Assembly (NCBI RefSeq): GCF_051954455.1
Contig: NZ_JBQCHS010000034.1
Span: 1 to 64,000 of the forward strand
Direction of reading: 5' to 3'
Origin: Pseudolysinimonas sp051954455
GTDB lineage: Bacteria > Actinomycetota > Actinomycetes > Actinomycetales > Microbacteriaceae
DNA length: 64,000 bases
The position numbers and the translations under genes were made by a program. The notes under the pieces were generated by a model. It ran no database searches. It worked only from the letters and a program-made list of their open reading frames with translations, and was not told where the DNA came from. Positions 1 to 7,964 of this stretch are shown in pieces; position 1 is the first letter of the stretch; each line of letters starts with the position of its first letter.

Positions 1-190
1 TGTGTCGCTCAAGCCCTCTCTGGGCCCCTCCGTCGTCCAATCTTCCCATTCCAACTCTAACGAATTCCCCAAATTCTTCCATCACTTTGCTCCCCCCCCC
101 CCCCGCCTCCATCCACCCGGCTCTCACCCCACCCCCCACCGCGGGTGGAGCGAGCGAGCTCGGGCGACAGCACCGGGGCGCGCGCGGAGG
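1..190. other. Non-coding left edge with a 13-C homopolymer
   Basis: I see no credible gene here. The first 90 bases are much less GC-rich than the rest of the window. They are followed by a run of 13 C (92-104) and further C-rich sequence. A short inverted repeat (CCACC at 136-140, GGTGG at 144-148) lies just past the stop of the minus-strand desulfurase gene and could be a weak terminator. The open frames that cross this stretch have no recognisable protein sequence. Confidence 0.5.
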
Positions 191-1375
191 TCAGCGGCCG
201 AGGGTGGGCTCCCGGGAGGACAGCCCCGCCGCCCGCGCCTGGGCGACGACACCCGGCACCGCCGCGACGAGGGCGTCGATGTCGTCGTCCGTCGTGTCGT
301 CGCCGAGCGTGAAGCGCAGCGCGCCGCGCGCCGCGTCCTCGGGGACGCCCATGGCCGCGAGCACGTGCGACGGCTCGCTGACGCCCGCCGCGCACGCCGC
401 GCCCGTCGAGACGGCGAAACCCGCGAGATCGAGGAGGAAGAGGAGCGCGTCGCCGTCGCAGCCCGGGAACGTGAAATGCGCGTTGGAGGCGAGCCGGCCG
501 CCCGGCTCCGGGTCACCGCACAGCACGGCGTCGGGGACGGCCGCGCGGATCCCGTCGACGAGCCGGTCGCGCAGGCGTCCGATCCGCACCGACCGCTCCG
601 CGAGCCCGTCGACCGCCCGCGCGGCCGCGACGCCGAACGCCGCGGCGCCCGCCGCATCCTGCGTCCCGGAGCGCGCCCGCTGTTGGGCGCCCCCGTGCAG
701 GAGCGGCTCGACCGGCGCGGTGCGGGTGAGGAAGAGCGCGCCGACGCCGGCCGGTCCGCCGATCTTGTGCGCCGCGAGGCTGAGCGCCGTGAGGCCCGGC
801 AGGGCGCGGACGTCGATCGGCTCCTGCCCGTAGGCGGCGATCGCATCGAGGTGCAGCGGCACGCCGTGGGCCGCGGCGAGCGCCGCGATCTCGGCCACCG
901 GCTGGACGGTGCCGACCTCGTTGTTGGCCCACAGCGCGGTGACGAGCGCGACGTCGTCCGCGTGGGCCCCGAGCACGTCGGCGAGGGCGTCCACACGGAT
1001 CCTTCCGAGCTCGTCGACGGGGACGCGGTCGAGCAGCGCCCCCTCGTGCGACGCGAGCCACTCGACCGCGTCGACCGTCGCGTGATGCTCGCCGTCCGGC
1101 ACGACGATCCGCCGACGCGGCGCCCGCCCCCAGTACAGCCCCTTGATCGCGAGGTTGACCGCCTCGGTCCCGCCGCCCGTCAGCACCACCTCGGCGGGGT
1201 CGGCGCCGATCGATGCCGCGACCGCGTCGCGCCCCGTCTCGAGCAGCTCGCGCGCCGCCTGCCCGGCCCCGTGGATCGACGACGGATTCCCGACGACCCG
1301 CAGCGCATCGACGTACGCGTCGAGCACCGCCGGCGGCATCGGGGACGTCGCCGCGTGGTCCAGGTAGACGCGCAC
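191..1375 (-). CDS. Cysteine desulfurase (NifS/IscS family, PLP-dependent)
   Basis: 394-residue class V aminotransferase-fold enzyme that takes sulfur from L-cysteine as an enzyme persulfide, for Fe-S clusters or tRNA thiolation. Visible features are the N-terminal LDHAAT motif (residues 5-10), the TGGGTEA cofactor loop (66-72), the His pair near 97-98, the PLP lysine in SLAAHKIGG (Lys204), and the persulfide cysteine in STGAACAAG (Cys328) followed by PSHVL. Length is normal. The position that is Gln in IscS (DAxQ) is Ala here (LDAIAAYGQ, Ala180). The GTG start is set by a TAGGTT box 6 nt upstream on the minus strand. In related genomes mnmA usually lies downstream; that would be outside the window. 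Whether it serves Fe-S assembly or thio-tRNA cannot be decided. Confidence 0.93.
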   Translation of the reverse strand: MRVYLDHAATSPMPPAVLDAYVDALRVVGNPSSIHGAGQAARELLETGRDAVAASIGADPAEVVLTGGGTEAVNLAIKGLYWGRAPRRRIVVPDGEHHATVDAVEWLASHEGALLDRVPVDELGRIRVDALADVLGAHADDVALVTALWANNEVGTVQPVAEIAALAAAHGVPLHLDAIAAYGQEPIDVRALPGLTALSLAAHKIGGPAGVGALFLTRTAPVEPLLHGGAQQRARSGTQDAAGAAAFGVAAARAVDGLAERSVRIGRLRDRLVDGIRAAVPDAVLCGDPEPGGRLASNAHFTFPGCDGDALLFLLDLAGFAVSTGAACAAGVSEPSHVLAAMGVPEDAARGALRFTLGDDTTDDDIDALVAAVPGVVAQARAAGLSSREPTLGR

Positions 1376-1381
1376 GACCCC

Positions 1382-1401
1382 AACCTAGGAGTCCGTAACC
1401 T
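1382..1401. promoter_or_regulatory. Divergent leaderless promoters of the desulfurase gene and glgX
   Basis: Two TANNNT boxes sit back to back. TAGGTT on the minus strand (1387-1382) is 6 nt before the desulfurase GTG, and TAACCT on the plus strand (1396-1401) is 7 nt before the glgX ATG. Neither gene has a Shine-Dalgarno sequence, so both transcripts probably begin at or next to the start codon. Confidence 0.6.
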
Positions 1402-1408
1402 AGAGCGC

Positions 1409-3457
1409 ATGCCCTCGACCGATCCGTTCGCGGACCTCGGCGTCCGCCCGGTCGACGGCGGCGGTGAGCTGCGGGTCTGGAGCCGACGGGCGACGACCGT
1501 GGAGCTCTGCGTCTTCGACGCGCGCGACCGCGACTGGGTCGCCGACTCCGTCGCCCTCCGCCGGGATCGGCACGGGGTGTGGAGCGGCACGAGCGAGCTG
1601 CTGGTGCCGGGCGCCTACTACTCCGTCCGCGCGAGCGGGCCGAGCGGTCCGAGCGACGACTTCGACCCGTCGCGCCACCTGCTCGACCCGTACGCGCGCG
1701 GCCTCGGTCGCACGGCGGACGGAGGCTGGCGCGGCTACGTGCAGGACGGCGCGTTCGACTGGGGCGGCGTCGCCAAGCCGGCGACACCGCTCGATCGCAC
1801 GGTCATCTACGAGGCGCACGTCAAGGGTCTGACGATGCGCAACCCCGCGCTCCCGCCGGAGCTCCGCGGCACCTACGCCGGCCTCGCGCATCCCGCGACT
1901 GTCGAGTACCTGCAGGACCTGGGCGTCACCGCCGTCGAGCTGCTGCCCGTGCACCAGCACGTGAGCGAGGAGCGCCTGCAGCAGATGGGCCTCACCAACT
2001 ACTGGGGCTACAACACCCTGAACTTCTTCACGCCGCACGCCGCCTACGCGACCCGCGAGGCGCAGTTCGGCGGCACCGGGGCCGTGCTGCGCGAGTTCAA
2101 GGGGATGGTGCGCGGGCTCCACGAGGCCGGCCTCGAGGTGATCCTCGACGTCGTCTACAACCACACCGCCGAGGAGGGTCGCGGCGGTCCCACGACGAGC
2201 CTCCGCGGGCTCGACGACGCGAGCTACTACCGGCACCTGCCGGACGGCGGCTACATCGACACCACGGGCTGCGGCAACACCATCGACTTCTCGCAGCCGG
2301 CCGCCCAGCGGCTCGTGCTGGACTCCCTCGTCTACTGGGCCGAGGAGGTCCAGGTCGACGGATTCCGCTTCGACCTGGCCGCGACGCTCGGGCGCGACGC
2401 GGCGGCGGAGTTCGATCCGCACCACCCGCTCCTGGAGGACATCGCCCTCGACCCGCGGCTGCAGGGTTCGAAGCTGATCGCCGAGCCGTGGGACGTCGGG
2501 ATGGGCGGCTGGCAGGTCGGCAACTTCCCGAAGCCGTGGTCGGAGTGGAACGACGGCTACCGCGACCGGATGCGCACCTTCTGGCTGCGGGACATCGCCG
2601 CCGGCCGCCACCACGGGCTCCCGTCCGAGGGGATCGGCTCGCTCGCCCGGCGCCTCGCCGGCTCGAACCACGTCTTCGCGCTCGAGCGCGGACCGCTCGC
2701 GAGCGTCAACTTCATCACCGCGCACGACGGGTTCACGGCCGCCGACCTCGTCTCGTACGACGAGAAGCACAACCTCGGCAACGGCGAGGACAACCGTGAC
2801 GGCTCGAACGACAACAAGTCCTACAACCACGGCGTGGAGGGACCGTCCGACGACCCGGACGTCGTGGCGGCGCGCGGCAAGGCGATCCGCAACCTGCTCG
2901 GCACCCTCCTGCTGTCGGCCGGCGTCCCGATGCTCACCGCGGGCGACGAGTACGGGCGCAGCCAGCGCGGCAATAACAACGCGTACTGCCAGGACTCGGA
3001 GCTCACCTGGCTCGACTGGACCGGGCGCACCGATCGCCAGCAGCAGCTGCACCGGGTCGTGCGGGAGCTGATCCGGCTCCGGCGCGAGAACCCGGCGCTC
3101 CGGCCGGTGCGCTTCGGGCGATGGGGCGAGACCACCCGCGGCGCCACGCAGATGGACTGGTACAACAAGCAGGGCCTGTCGATGTCGCTCGAGGACTGGG
3201 ACTCCCCCGCGGAGCGCACCCTGCAGTACCTCGCGGCGTCGACCCCGGAGGTCGAGCCGTTCAACCGGATCCTGCTCGTCGTGCACGGGCTGGAGAGCGA
3301 GGTCACGGTGACCCTGCCCGCCCACGAGGGCGTCGCCGGGTACACCCTGCTGTGGGATTCCTCCCGCGACGACCTGACCGGCGCGGAGCTCGACCGCCGG
3401 CCGGGCGATGCGCTCGCGGTCGGGCCGGCATCGATGCAGCTGTTCCGGGCGCGCTGA
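1409..3457 (+). CDS. glgX: Glycogen debranching enzyme GlgX (isoamylase type)
   Basis: 682-residue GH13 enzyme that hydrolyses alpha-1,6 branch points, probably in limit dextrins left by glycogen phosphorylase. An N-terminal CBM48-like domain (about 1-130) precedes the catalytic barrel. Landmarks are VILDVVYNHT (near 245-255), the nucleophile region GFRFDLAATL (Asp322), the acid/base region LIAEPWDVG (Glu359), and the transition-state Asp in FITAHDGFT (Asp440). The open frame continues far upstream, but that part is antisense to the desulfurase gene and has no protein signature. The ATG at 1409 gives the family N-terminus and has a -10 box 7 nt upstream. It is divergent from the desulfurase gene and shares the region with glgP, glgE and glgB. 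All key catalytic residues are present. Confidence 0.96.
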   Translation: MPSTDPFADLGVRPVDGGGELRVWSRRATTVELCVFDARDRDWVADSVALRRDRHGVWSGTSELLVPGAYYSVRASGPSGPSDDFDPSRHLLDPYARGLGRTADGGWRGYVQDGAFDWGGVAKPATPLDRTVIYEAHVKGLTMRNPALPPELRGTYAGLAHPATVEYLQDLGVTAVELLPVHQHVSEERLQQMGLTNYWGYNTLNFFTPHAAYATREAQFGGTGAVLREFKGMVRGLHEAGLEVILDVVYNHTAEEGRGGPTTSLRGLDDASYYRHLPDGGYIDTTGCGNTIDFSQPAAQRLVLDSLVYWAEEVQVDGFRFDLAATLGRDAAAEFDPHHPLLEDIALDPRLQGSKLIAEPWDVGMGGWQVGNFPKPWSEWNDGYRDRMRTFWLRDIAAGRHHGLPSEGIGSLARRLAGSNHVFALERGPLASVNFITAHDGFTAADLVSYDEKHNLGNGEDNRDGSNDNKSYNHGVEGPSDDPDVVAARGKAIRNLLGTLLLSAGVPMLTAGDEYGRSQRGNNNAYCQDSELTWLDWTGRTDRQQQLHRVVRELIRLRRENPALRPVRFGRWGETTRGATQMDWYNKQGLSMSLEDWDSPAERTLQYLAASTPEVEPFNRILLVVHGLESEVTVTLPAHEGVAGYTLLWDSSRDDLTGAELDRRPGDALAVGPASMQLFRAR

Positions 3458-3482
3458 GCGCCGCTCGCGCGATCCCTCCGGA

Positions 3483-3488
3483 TAGCAT
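3483..3488 (+). promoter_or_regulatory. -10 box of the DUF2510 gene (leaderless)
   Basis: TAGCAT ends 6 nt before the GTG start at 3495, with no ribosome-binding sequence between. This is the spacing expected for a leaderless actinobacterial mRNA. Confidence 0.55.
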
Positions 3489-3494
3489 CGAGCC

Positions 3495-4151
3495 GTGACC
3501 GACAGCTCGCAGCCGATCGCCGGCTGGTACCCCGACCCCGAGAACGCCGCCGCCGAGCGCTGGTGGGACGGCGCCGCGTGGTCCGACCACCGTCGCCCGT
3601 CGACCGTCGCCCCGGCCGCGCCCGCGACGCCGAGCGCGCCCGAGGTCCCGGTCCCGCCTGCCGCTCCCACCGACGGCTCCGTCGCCCCCGGCGCCATGCC
3701 GAGCGGCCCGGCGCCCGCCGCGGAGCCCGCCTCCTCGGCGAGCGCGTCGCCGTATCCGGCCGCGGCTCCGGCGGCCCCCGCGCAGCCGGCCTACGGTGCG
3801 TACGCCACTCCGCCGGCCGCGCCGGACTACAACCCGTACGGCGCTCCGGCCTACCGGCCGTCCGCGCCGAGCAACAGCCTCGCGCTCGTCGGCCTCATCC
3901 TCGCCTGCGGCAGCATCATCGTCGGCGGCATCCTGGCGTCGATCGCGGGCGGCATCGTGTCGATCATCGGCCTCAACCGCGCGAACCAGATGCGTGCCCG
4001 CGGGGAGCAGGGCGACCGGCGCGGCATGGCCATCGCCGGCATCATCGTCGGCTTCGGCCTGACGCTGGTGTGGATCGTCGTGATCATCGCCGTCATCGCG
4101 TTCTCGATCAGCCAGAGCGGCAGCACGAGCTACGGCTCCAGCTCCTTCTAG
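3495..4151 (+). CDS. DUF2510 / DUF4190 membrane protein
   Basis: 218-residue protein of unknown function. Residues 9-35 are a DUF2510 motif (GWYPDP, then RWWDGAAWSDH). A Pro/Ala-rich, probably disordered linker follows (about 36-130). Then come two hydrophobic segments of a DUF4190-type domain (about 134-165 and 178-208), separated by a short basic loop. This arrangement is common in actinobacterial envelope proteins: a cytoplasmic N-terminal domain tethered to a small two-helix membrane module. The GTG start follows glgX by 37 nt and has its own -10 box, so it need not be cotranscribed with glgX. No enzymatic motif is visible. Confidence 0.85.
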   Translation: MTDSSQPIAGWYPDPENAAAERWWDGAAWSDHRRPSTVAPAAPATPSAPEVPVPPAAPTDGSVAPGAMPSGPAPAAEPASSASASPYPAAAPAAPAQPAYGAYATPPAAPDYNPYGAPAYRPSAPSNSLALVGLILACGSIIVGGILASIAGGIVSIIGLNRANQMRARGEQGDRRGMAIAGIIVGFGLTLVWIVVIIAVIAFSISQSGSTSYGSSSF

Positions 4152-4161
4152 TGGCCGGCTA

Positions 4162-4632
4162 GTGGCAGGGACGCCCGCGACCGTCGCGTTGCGGTCCGTG
4201 GGCGTCGCCTTCCGCGAGCACGCCTACGCGCACGATCCCGCCGCGGCGAGCTTCGGGCGGGAGGCGGCGGAGGCCCTCGGCGTCGAGCCCGATCGCGTCT
4301 TCAAGACCCTCCTCGCCGACGTCGACGACCGCATCGTCGTCGGGATCGTGCCCGTGACGGCACGGCTCGACCTCAAGGCACTGGCCGTGGCGAGCGGCGG
4401 TCGGCGGGCCGCGATGGCCGACCCGGCCCTCGCGGAGCGCCGCACGGGCTACGTCGTCGGCGGCATCAGCCCGGTCGGGCAGAAGACCCCGTCGCCGACC
4501 GTGATCGACGAGACCGCCGAGCTGTGGGACACGGTCTTCGTCAGCGGAGGACGGCGGGGATTCGACCTCGAGCTGTCGCCCGTCGATCTGATCGCCGTGA
4601 CTGGTGGGACGGTGGCCGCGATCGCGCGGTGA
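4162..4632 (+). CDS. ybaK: YbaK/EbsC-type Cys-tRNA deacylase
   Basis: 156-residue YbaK/ProX-superfamily protein. Such proteins hydrolyse mischarged aminoacyl-tRNA in trans, typically Cys-tRNA(Pro). Family landmarks are FKTLLADVDD near residues 48-57, the conserved lysine in LDLKALA near 72, the segment YVVGGISPVGQK near 96-107, and the GGRRGFDLELSPVDLI C-terminal region near 128-143. Length matches the family. The GTG start is 10 nt after the preceding stop, so cotranscription is possible. It converges with the NADP reductase gene that ends at 4645. Substrate specificity cannot be read from sequence alone. Confidence 0.9.
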   Translation: MAGTPATVALRSVGVAFREHAYAHDPAAASFGREAAEALGVEPDRVFKTLLADVDDRIVVGIVPVTARLDLKALAVASGGRRAAMADPALAERRTGYVVGGISPVGQKTPSPTVIDETAELWDTVFVSGGRRGFDLELSPVDLIAVTGGTVAAIAR

Positions 4633-4644
4633 GAGCCGGGCCGC

Positions 4645-5286
4645 TCACGCCGCCTGGGCGAGACGCGACTGCAGGATCGCCTCGAACGCGTCGCGGTCGT
4701 AGCGCGCGCCGAACAGCGGCGATCCGGGCTCGAGCGCCGCACCCTGGGCCAGCGACCCGGCATCGATCGGCTCGAACCCGATGCGGTCGACGAAGTCGAG
4801 CACGATCGCGAGGGCGCCCCCGTCGTCGGAGGCCGCGGCGACGGCGCGGCGATCGGCCGCACCCGACGGCCGGGCGTCCTCCTCGAGCTCGTGATATCCG
4901 AGATGATTGAGGCTCTTCACGAGCCGCGCCCCCGGGAAGGCGCGCTGCACGATGACGCTGGTGCCCTCCGGCGCGTCCTCGAGCTCCTCGACGAGACCGT
5001 CGATCGGCTCCCAGTAGTTCATGACATCGATGACGACCTTGCCCGCGAGCAACGCGGCGTCGACGTCGCGGAACTTGTGCATCGGCACCGCGAGGATCAC
5101 GAGGTCCGCGTCGCGCACGGCGTCGGCGGCGGTCGTCGCGACCGCCCCCGGCACGAGCACGTCGACGATCAGCGCGATGCGGGCCGGGTCTCCCGACGAG
5201 GCGATCCGCACCGCGTCACCCGCGGCGAGCGCGGCGCGGGCGATGGACGTTCCGGCCTTGCCGGCCCCCAGGATCCCGATGTTCAT
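4645..5286 (-). CDS. F420-dependent NADP reductase-like protein (NADPH_oxidored)
   Basis: 213-residue single-domain Rossmann protein of the F420H2:NADP oxidoreductase family, which moves hydride between F420 and NADP. The N-terminus has the dinucleotide fold NIGILGAGKAGTSIARAA (residues 2-19). It is followed by a second strand with Ser-Gly-Asp (ASSGDPAR), then VILAVPMHKF and VIDVMNYWEP, typical of the family. The frame continues upstream, but that part is antisense to glgP and meaningless; the ATG at 5286 puts the Rossmann motif at the terminus. F420 use is plausible because cofD and three LLM enzymes are in the window, but a purely NADP-dependent role is not excluded. Confidence 0.82.
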   Translation of the reverse strand: MNIGILGAGKAGTSIARAALAAGDAVRIASSGDPARIALIVDVLVPGAVATTAADAVRDADLVILAVPMHKFRDVDAALLAGKVVIDVMNYWEPIDGLVEELEDAPEGTSVIVQRAFPGARLVKSLNHLGYHELEEDARPSGAADRRAVAAASDDGGALAIVLDFVDRIGFEPIDAGSLAQGAALEPGSPLFGARYDRDAFEAILQSRLAQAA

Positions 5287-5326
5287 GATGTTGCATAGAA
5301 CGCCGGGACCCGGCGGGCTATTCCGG

Positions 5327-7852
5327 TCAGCCGACCGGCGTCGCGACGAGGCCGAGCTCCGCACTCGACGCCAGGTGCGGATGCCGCGGCACGACGCGCA
5401 CCGTGTACCCGAACGCGCCCGCCCGCTCGAACTCGATCGAGCCGGCGTAGACGTCGGCGCCGTTCGTGGTCGCTTCCCATCCCAGCGGCCGATGCGAGAC
5501 CTCGGTGAGCGCGTCGTCCTCGCGCGCCCGCCCCGCCACGAGCTCCACCGCGACATCGTCGGGCTTCAGCTCGCCGAGCGACACGTACGCGCGCACCTCG
5601 AGCGTCTCGCCGACCTCCGGCGTCGCATCCACGCCGCCGGACTCCACGTGGGTCACGTGCACCTGCGGCCACGCGGCCCGCACCCGCGCCTTCCACGCCG
5701 CGAGATCGCGCGCGGCCGCGTAGTCCGACGCCGAGATCGCGCGCTCCGCCCGGGCCGCAGGCAGGTACAGCCGTTCCACATACTCGGACACCATCCGGTC
5801 CGCGGAGAGCGCGGGCGTCAGGGTCTGCAGCGTGTGGCGGATGTTCGCGACCCAGCGGGTCGGCACGCCGTCCGCACCCCGGTCGTAGAAGCGCGGGGCG
5901 ATCTGGTGCTCGATGAGGTCGTACATCGACGCCGCCTCGAGCGCGTCGCGCTCGGCGCCGTCACCCGCGGAATCGGCGGACGGGATCGCCCAGCCGTTCT
6001 CCTCGTCGAAGTACTCGGCCCACCACCCGTCGAGGATCGACAGGTTGAGCGAGCCGTTGAGCGCCGCCTTCATGCCCGACGTGCCGCACGCCTCGAGCGG
6101 ACGCAGCGGGTTGTTGAGCCAGATGTCGGTGCCGGGGTAGAGCAGCTGCGCCATGCCAATGTCGTAGTTCGGCAGGAAGACGATGCGGCCCCGCACCTCC
6201 GGCTCCATCGAGAACTCGACGAGCTTCTGGATGAGGCGCTTGCCCTCGTCGTCGGCCGGGTGCGATTTGCCGGCGATCACGAGCTGGATCGGCCGCTCGG
6301 GATCCGTCAGCAGCTTCCGCAGCCGGTCCGGGTCGGTGAGCATCAGCGTCAGACGCTTGTAGGTCGGCACCCGGCGCGCGAACCCGATCGTCAGGACGTC
6401 GGGATCGAGCAGGCGCTGGATCCACGCGGGCGTCGACAGCCCGGGGTTCTCCTCCGCCCACGCGGCGGCCTCGCGCCGACGCGCGTCCTCGACGAGCTGC
6501 GCGCGGAGGCGGGAGCGGAGCGCCCACAGCTCGGCATCGCTGACCGCGCCCTCGCTGAAGTCGCCGTGCAGGTGCCAGACCTTGGGATCCGTCCAGGTCG
6601 GCGAGTGGACCCCGTTCGTCACCGAGGTGATCGGCACGTCGTCGGCGTCGAAGCCCGGCCACAGCGCGCCGAACATGTGCCGGGAGACGTCGCCGTGCAG
6701 TTTCGAGACGCCGTTGGCGCGCTGCGCGAGGCGGAGGCCCATGACCGCCATGTTGAACGTGTTGGGGGTGCCGCCCTCGTAGTCCTCGGCGCCGAGCGCC
6801 AGCACGTCGGCGACGTCCACGCCCGGCAGCAGCGCCGTGTCGAAGTAGCGCTCGACGAGCGCGGCGTCGAAGCGGTCGATGCCGGCCGGCACCGGCGTGT
6901 GGGTCGTGAACACGGTGCCCGCACGGACGGCCTGCAGAGCCTCCGCGAAGGTGAGACCTTCGCCGACCAGGTCGCTGATCCGCTCCAGGCCGAGGAATCC
7001 GGCGTGCCCCTCGTTGGTGTGGAACACCTCGGCCGCCGGCAGCCCCTGGAGCCGCGTGAACGTCTTCACCGCGCGGGCGCCGCCGATGCCGAGCAGCAGC
7101 TCCTGCAGCAGGCGGTGCTCGCCGCCGCCGCCGTAGAGCCGGTCGGTGACGCCGCGGAGGTCCTCGTCGTTCTCGGTGATGTCGGTGTCGAGCAGCAGGA
7201 GCGGCACGCGGCCGACCGCGAGCTGCCAGATCCGCGCGGAGAGCGTGCGACCGTCGGGCAGGGCGAGCTGCACCTGCGCGGCCGTGCCGTCGGGATGGCG
7301 GAGCACCCGCATCGGGAGCCCGTCCGGGTCGAGGACCGGGTAGCTCTCCTCCTGCCAGCCGTCGCGCGAGATCGCCTGACGGAAGTAGCCGGCGCGGTAG
7401 AACAGCCCGACGCCGACGATCGGCACGCCGAGGTCGGAGGCCGCCTTGAGGTGGTCGCCGGCCAGGATGCCGAGGCCGCCGGAGTACTGCGGGAGAGCGG
7501 CCGCGATCCCGAACTCGGGCGAGAAGTAGGCGATCGTCTTCGCCGTGTCGTCGCCGAGCGACTGGTACCAGCGCGGCTGCTCGAGGTAGGCGCGCAGGTC
7601 GTCGCGCATCGCGTGGACCCGGCGGACGTAGTCCTCGTCGGCCGCGAGCTCGGCGAGCCGGCTCGGCGGCACGGCGCCCAGGACGCCGATCGGATCCTTG
7701 CCCTGGCTCTCCCACACCGCAGGAGCGATCTCGCGGAACAGCTCCTGCGTCGGGACGTGCCAGGACCACCGGAGATTGGCGGCGAGCTCGTCGAGCGCGC
7801 CCAGCTGCTCCGGAAGGACGGTACGGACGGTGAATCTGCGGATCGCCTTCAC
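5327..7852 (-). CDS. glgP: Alpha-glucan (glycogen) phosphorylase
   Basis: 841-residue GT35 enzyme that releases glucose-1-phosphate from glucan ends. The N-terminus (KAIRRFTVRTVLPEQL, then LRWSWH) is the DUF3417 region of the actinobacterial/archaeal branch. The catalytic core follows, with YFSPEFG, YSGGLGILAGDHLK, and the PLP-lysine motif GTSGMKAALNGS (Lys595). A GTG three codons further upstream (7861) is also in frame. I prefer the GTG at 7852 because it gives the usual family N-terminus and lies 7 nt from a TAACGT box, which the longer start would overlap. It faces away from glgE. With glgX it forms the degradative half of the glucan locus. Confidence 0.95.
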   Translation of the reverse strand: MKAIRRFTVRTVLPEQLGALDELAANLRWSWHVPTQELFREIAPAVWESQGKDPIGVLGAVPPSRLAELAADEDYVRRVHAMRDDLRAYLEQPRWYQSLGDDTAKTIAYFSPEFGIAAALPQYSGGLGILAGDHLKAASDLGVPIVGVGLFYRAGYFRQAISRDGWQEESYPVLDPDGLPMRVLRHPDGTAAQVQLALPDGRTLSARIWQLAVGRVPLLLLDTDITENDEDLRGVTDRLYGGGGEHRLLQELLLGIGGARAVKTFTRLQGLPAAEVFHTNEGHAGFLGLERISDLVGEGLTFAEALQAVRAGTVFTTHTPVPAGIDRFDAALVERYFDTALLPGVDVADVLALGAEDYEGGTPNTFNMAVMGLRLAQRANGVSKLHGDVSRHMFGALWPGFDADDVPITSVTNGVHSPTWTDPKVWHLHGDFSEGAVSDAELWALRSRLRAQLVEDARRREAAAWAEENPGLSTPAWIQRLLDPDVLTIGFARRVPTYKRLTLMLTDPDRLRKLLTDPERPIQLVIAGKSHPADDEGKRLIQKLVEFSMEPEVRGRIVFLPNYDIGMAQLLYPGTDIWLNNPLRPLEACGTSGMKAALNGSLNLSILDGWWAEYFDEENGWAIPSADSAGDGAERDALEAASMYDLIEHQIAPRFYDRGADGVPTRWVANIRHTLQTLTPALSADRMVSEYVERLYLPAARAERAISASDYAAARDLAAWKARVRAAWPQVHVTHVESGGVDATPEVGETLEVRAYVSLGELKPDDVAVELVAGRAREDDALTEVSHRPLGWEATTNGADVYAGSIEFERAGAFGYTVRVVPRHPHLASSAELGLVATPVG

Positions 7853-7859
7853 GCGTCCC

Positions 7860-7958
7860 ACGTTAGGACACGCGCGTTGCGGACGGATGAACGACCTGGA
7901 GCGCCACCTGGACGGACGCTCAGCGCGCCCCCGATGCCGCGAGCCCAGGCACTACCGT
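7860..7958. promoter_or_regulatory. Divergent leaderless promoters of glgP and glgE
   Basis: On the minus strand TAACGT (7865-7860) is 7 nt before the glgP GTG at 7852. On the plus strand TACCGT (7953-7958) is 6 nt before the glgE ATG at 7965. No Shine-Dalgarno sequence precedes either start. I saw no clear inverted repeat for a regulator in the 94 nt between the two boxes. Confidence 0.55.
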
Positions 7959-7964
7959 CGAGGC

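Noticed and set aside
2..1408. Long plus-strand open frame continuous with glgX
   Set aside because: It is antisense to the cysteine desulfurase gene, Arg/Asp/Glu-rich without any family motif, and begins before a clear glgX start with its own promoter box.
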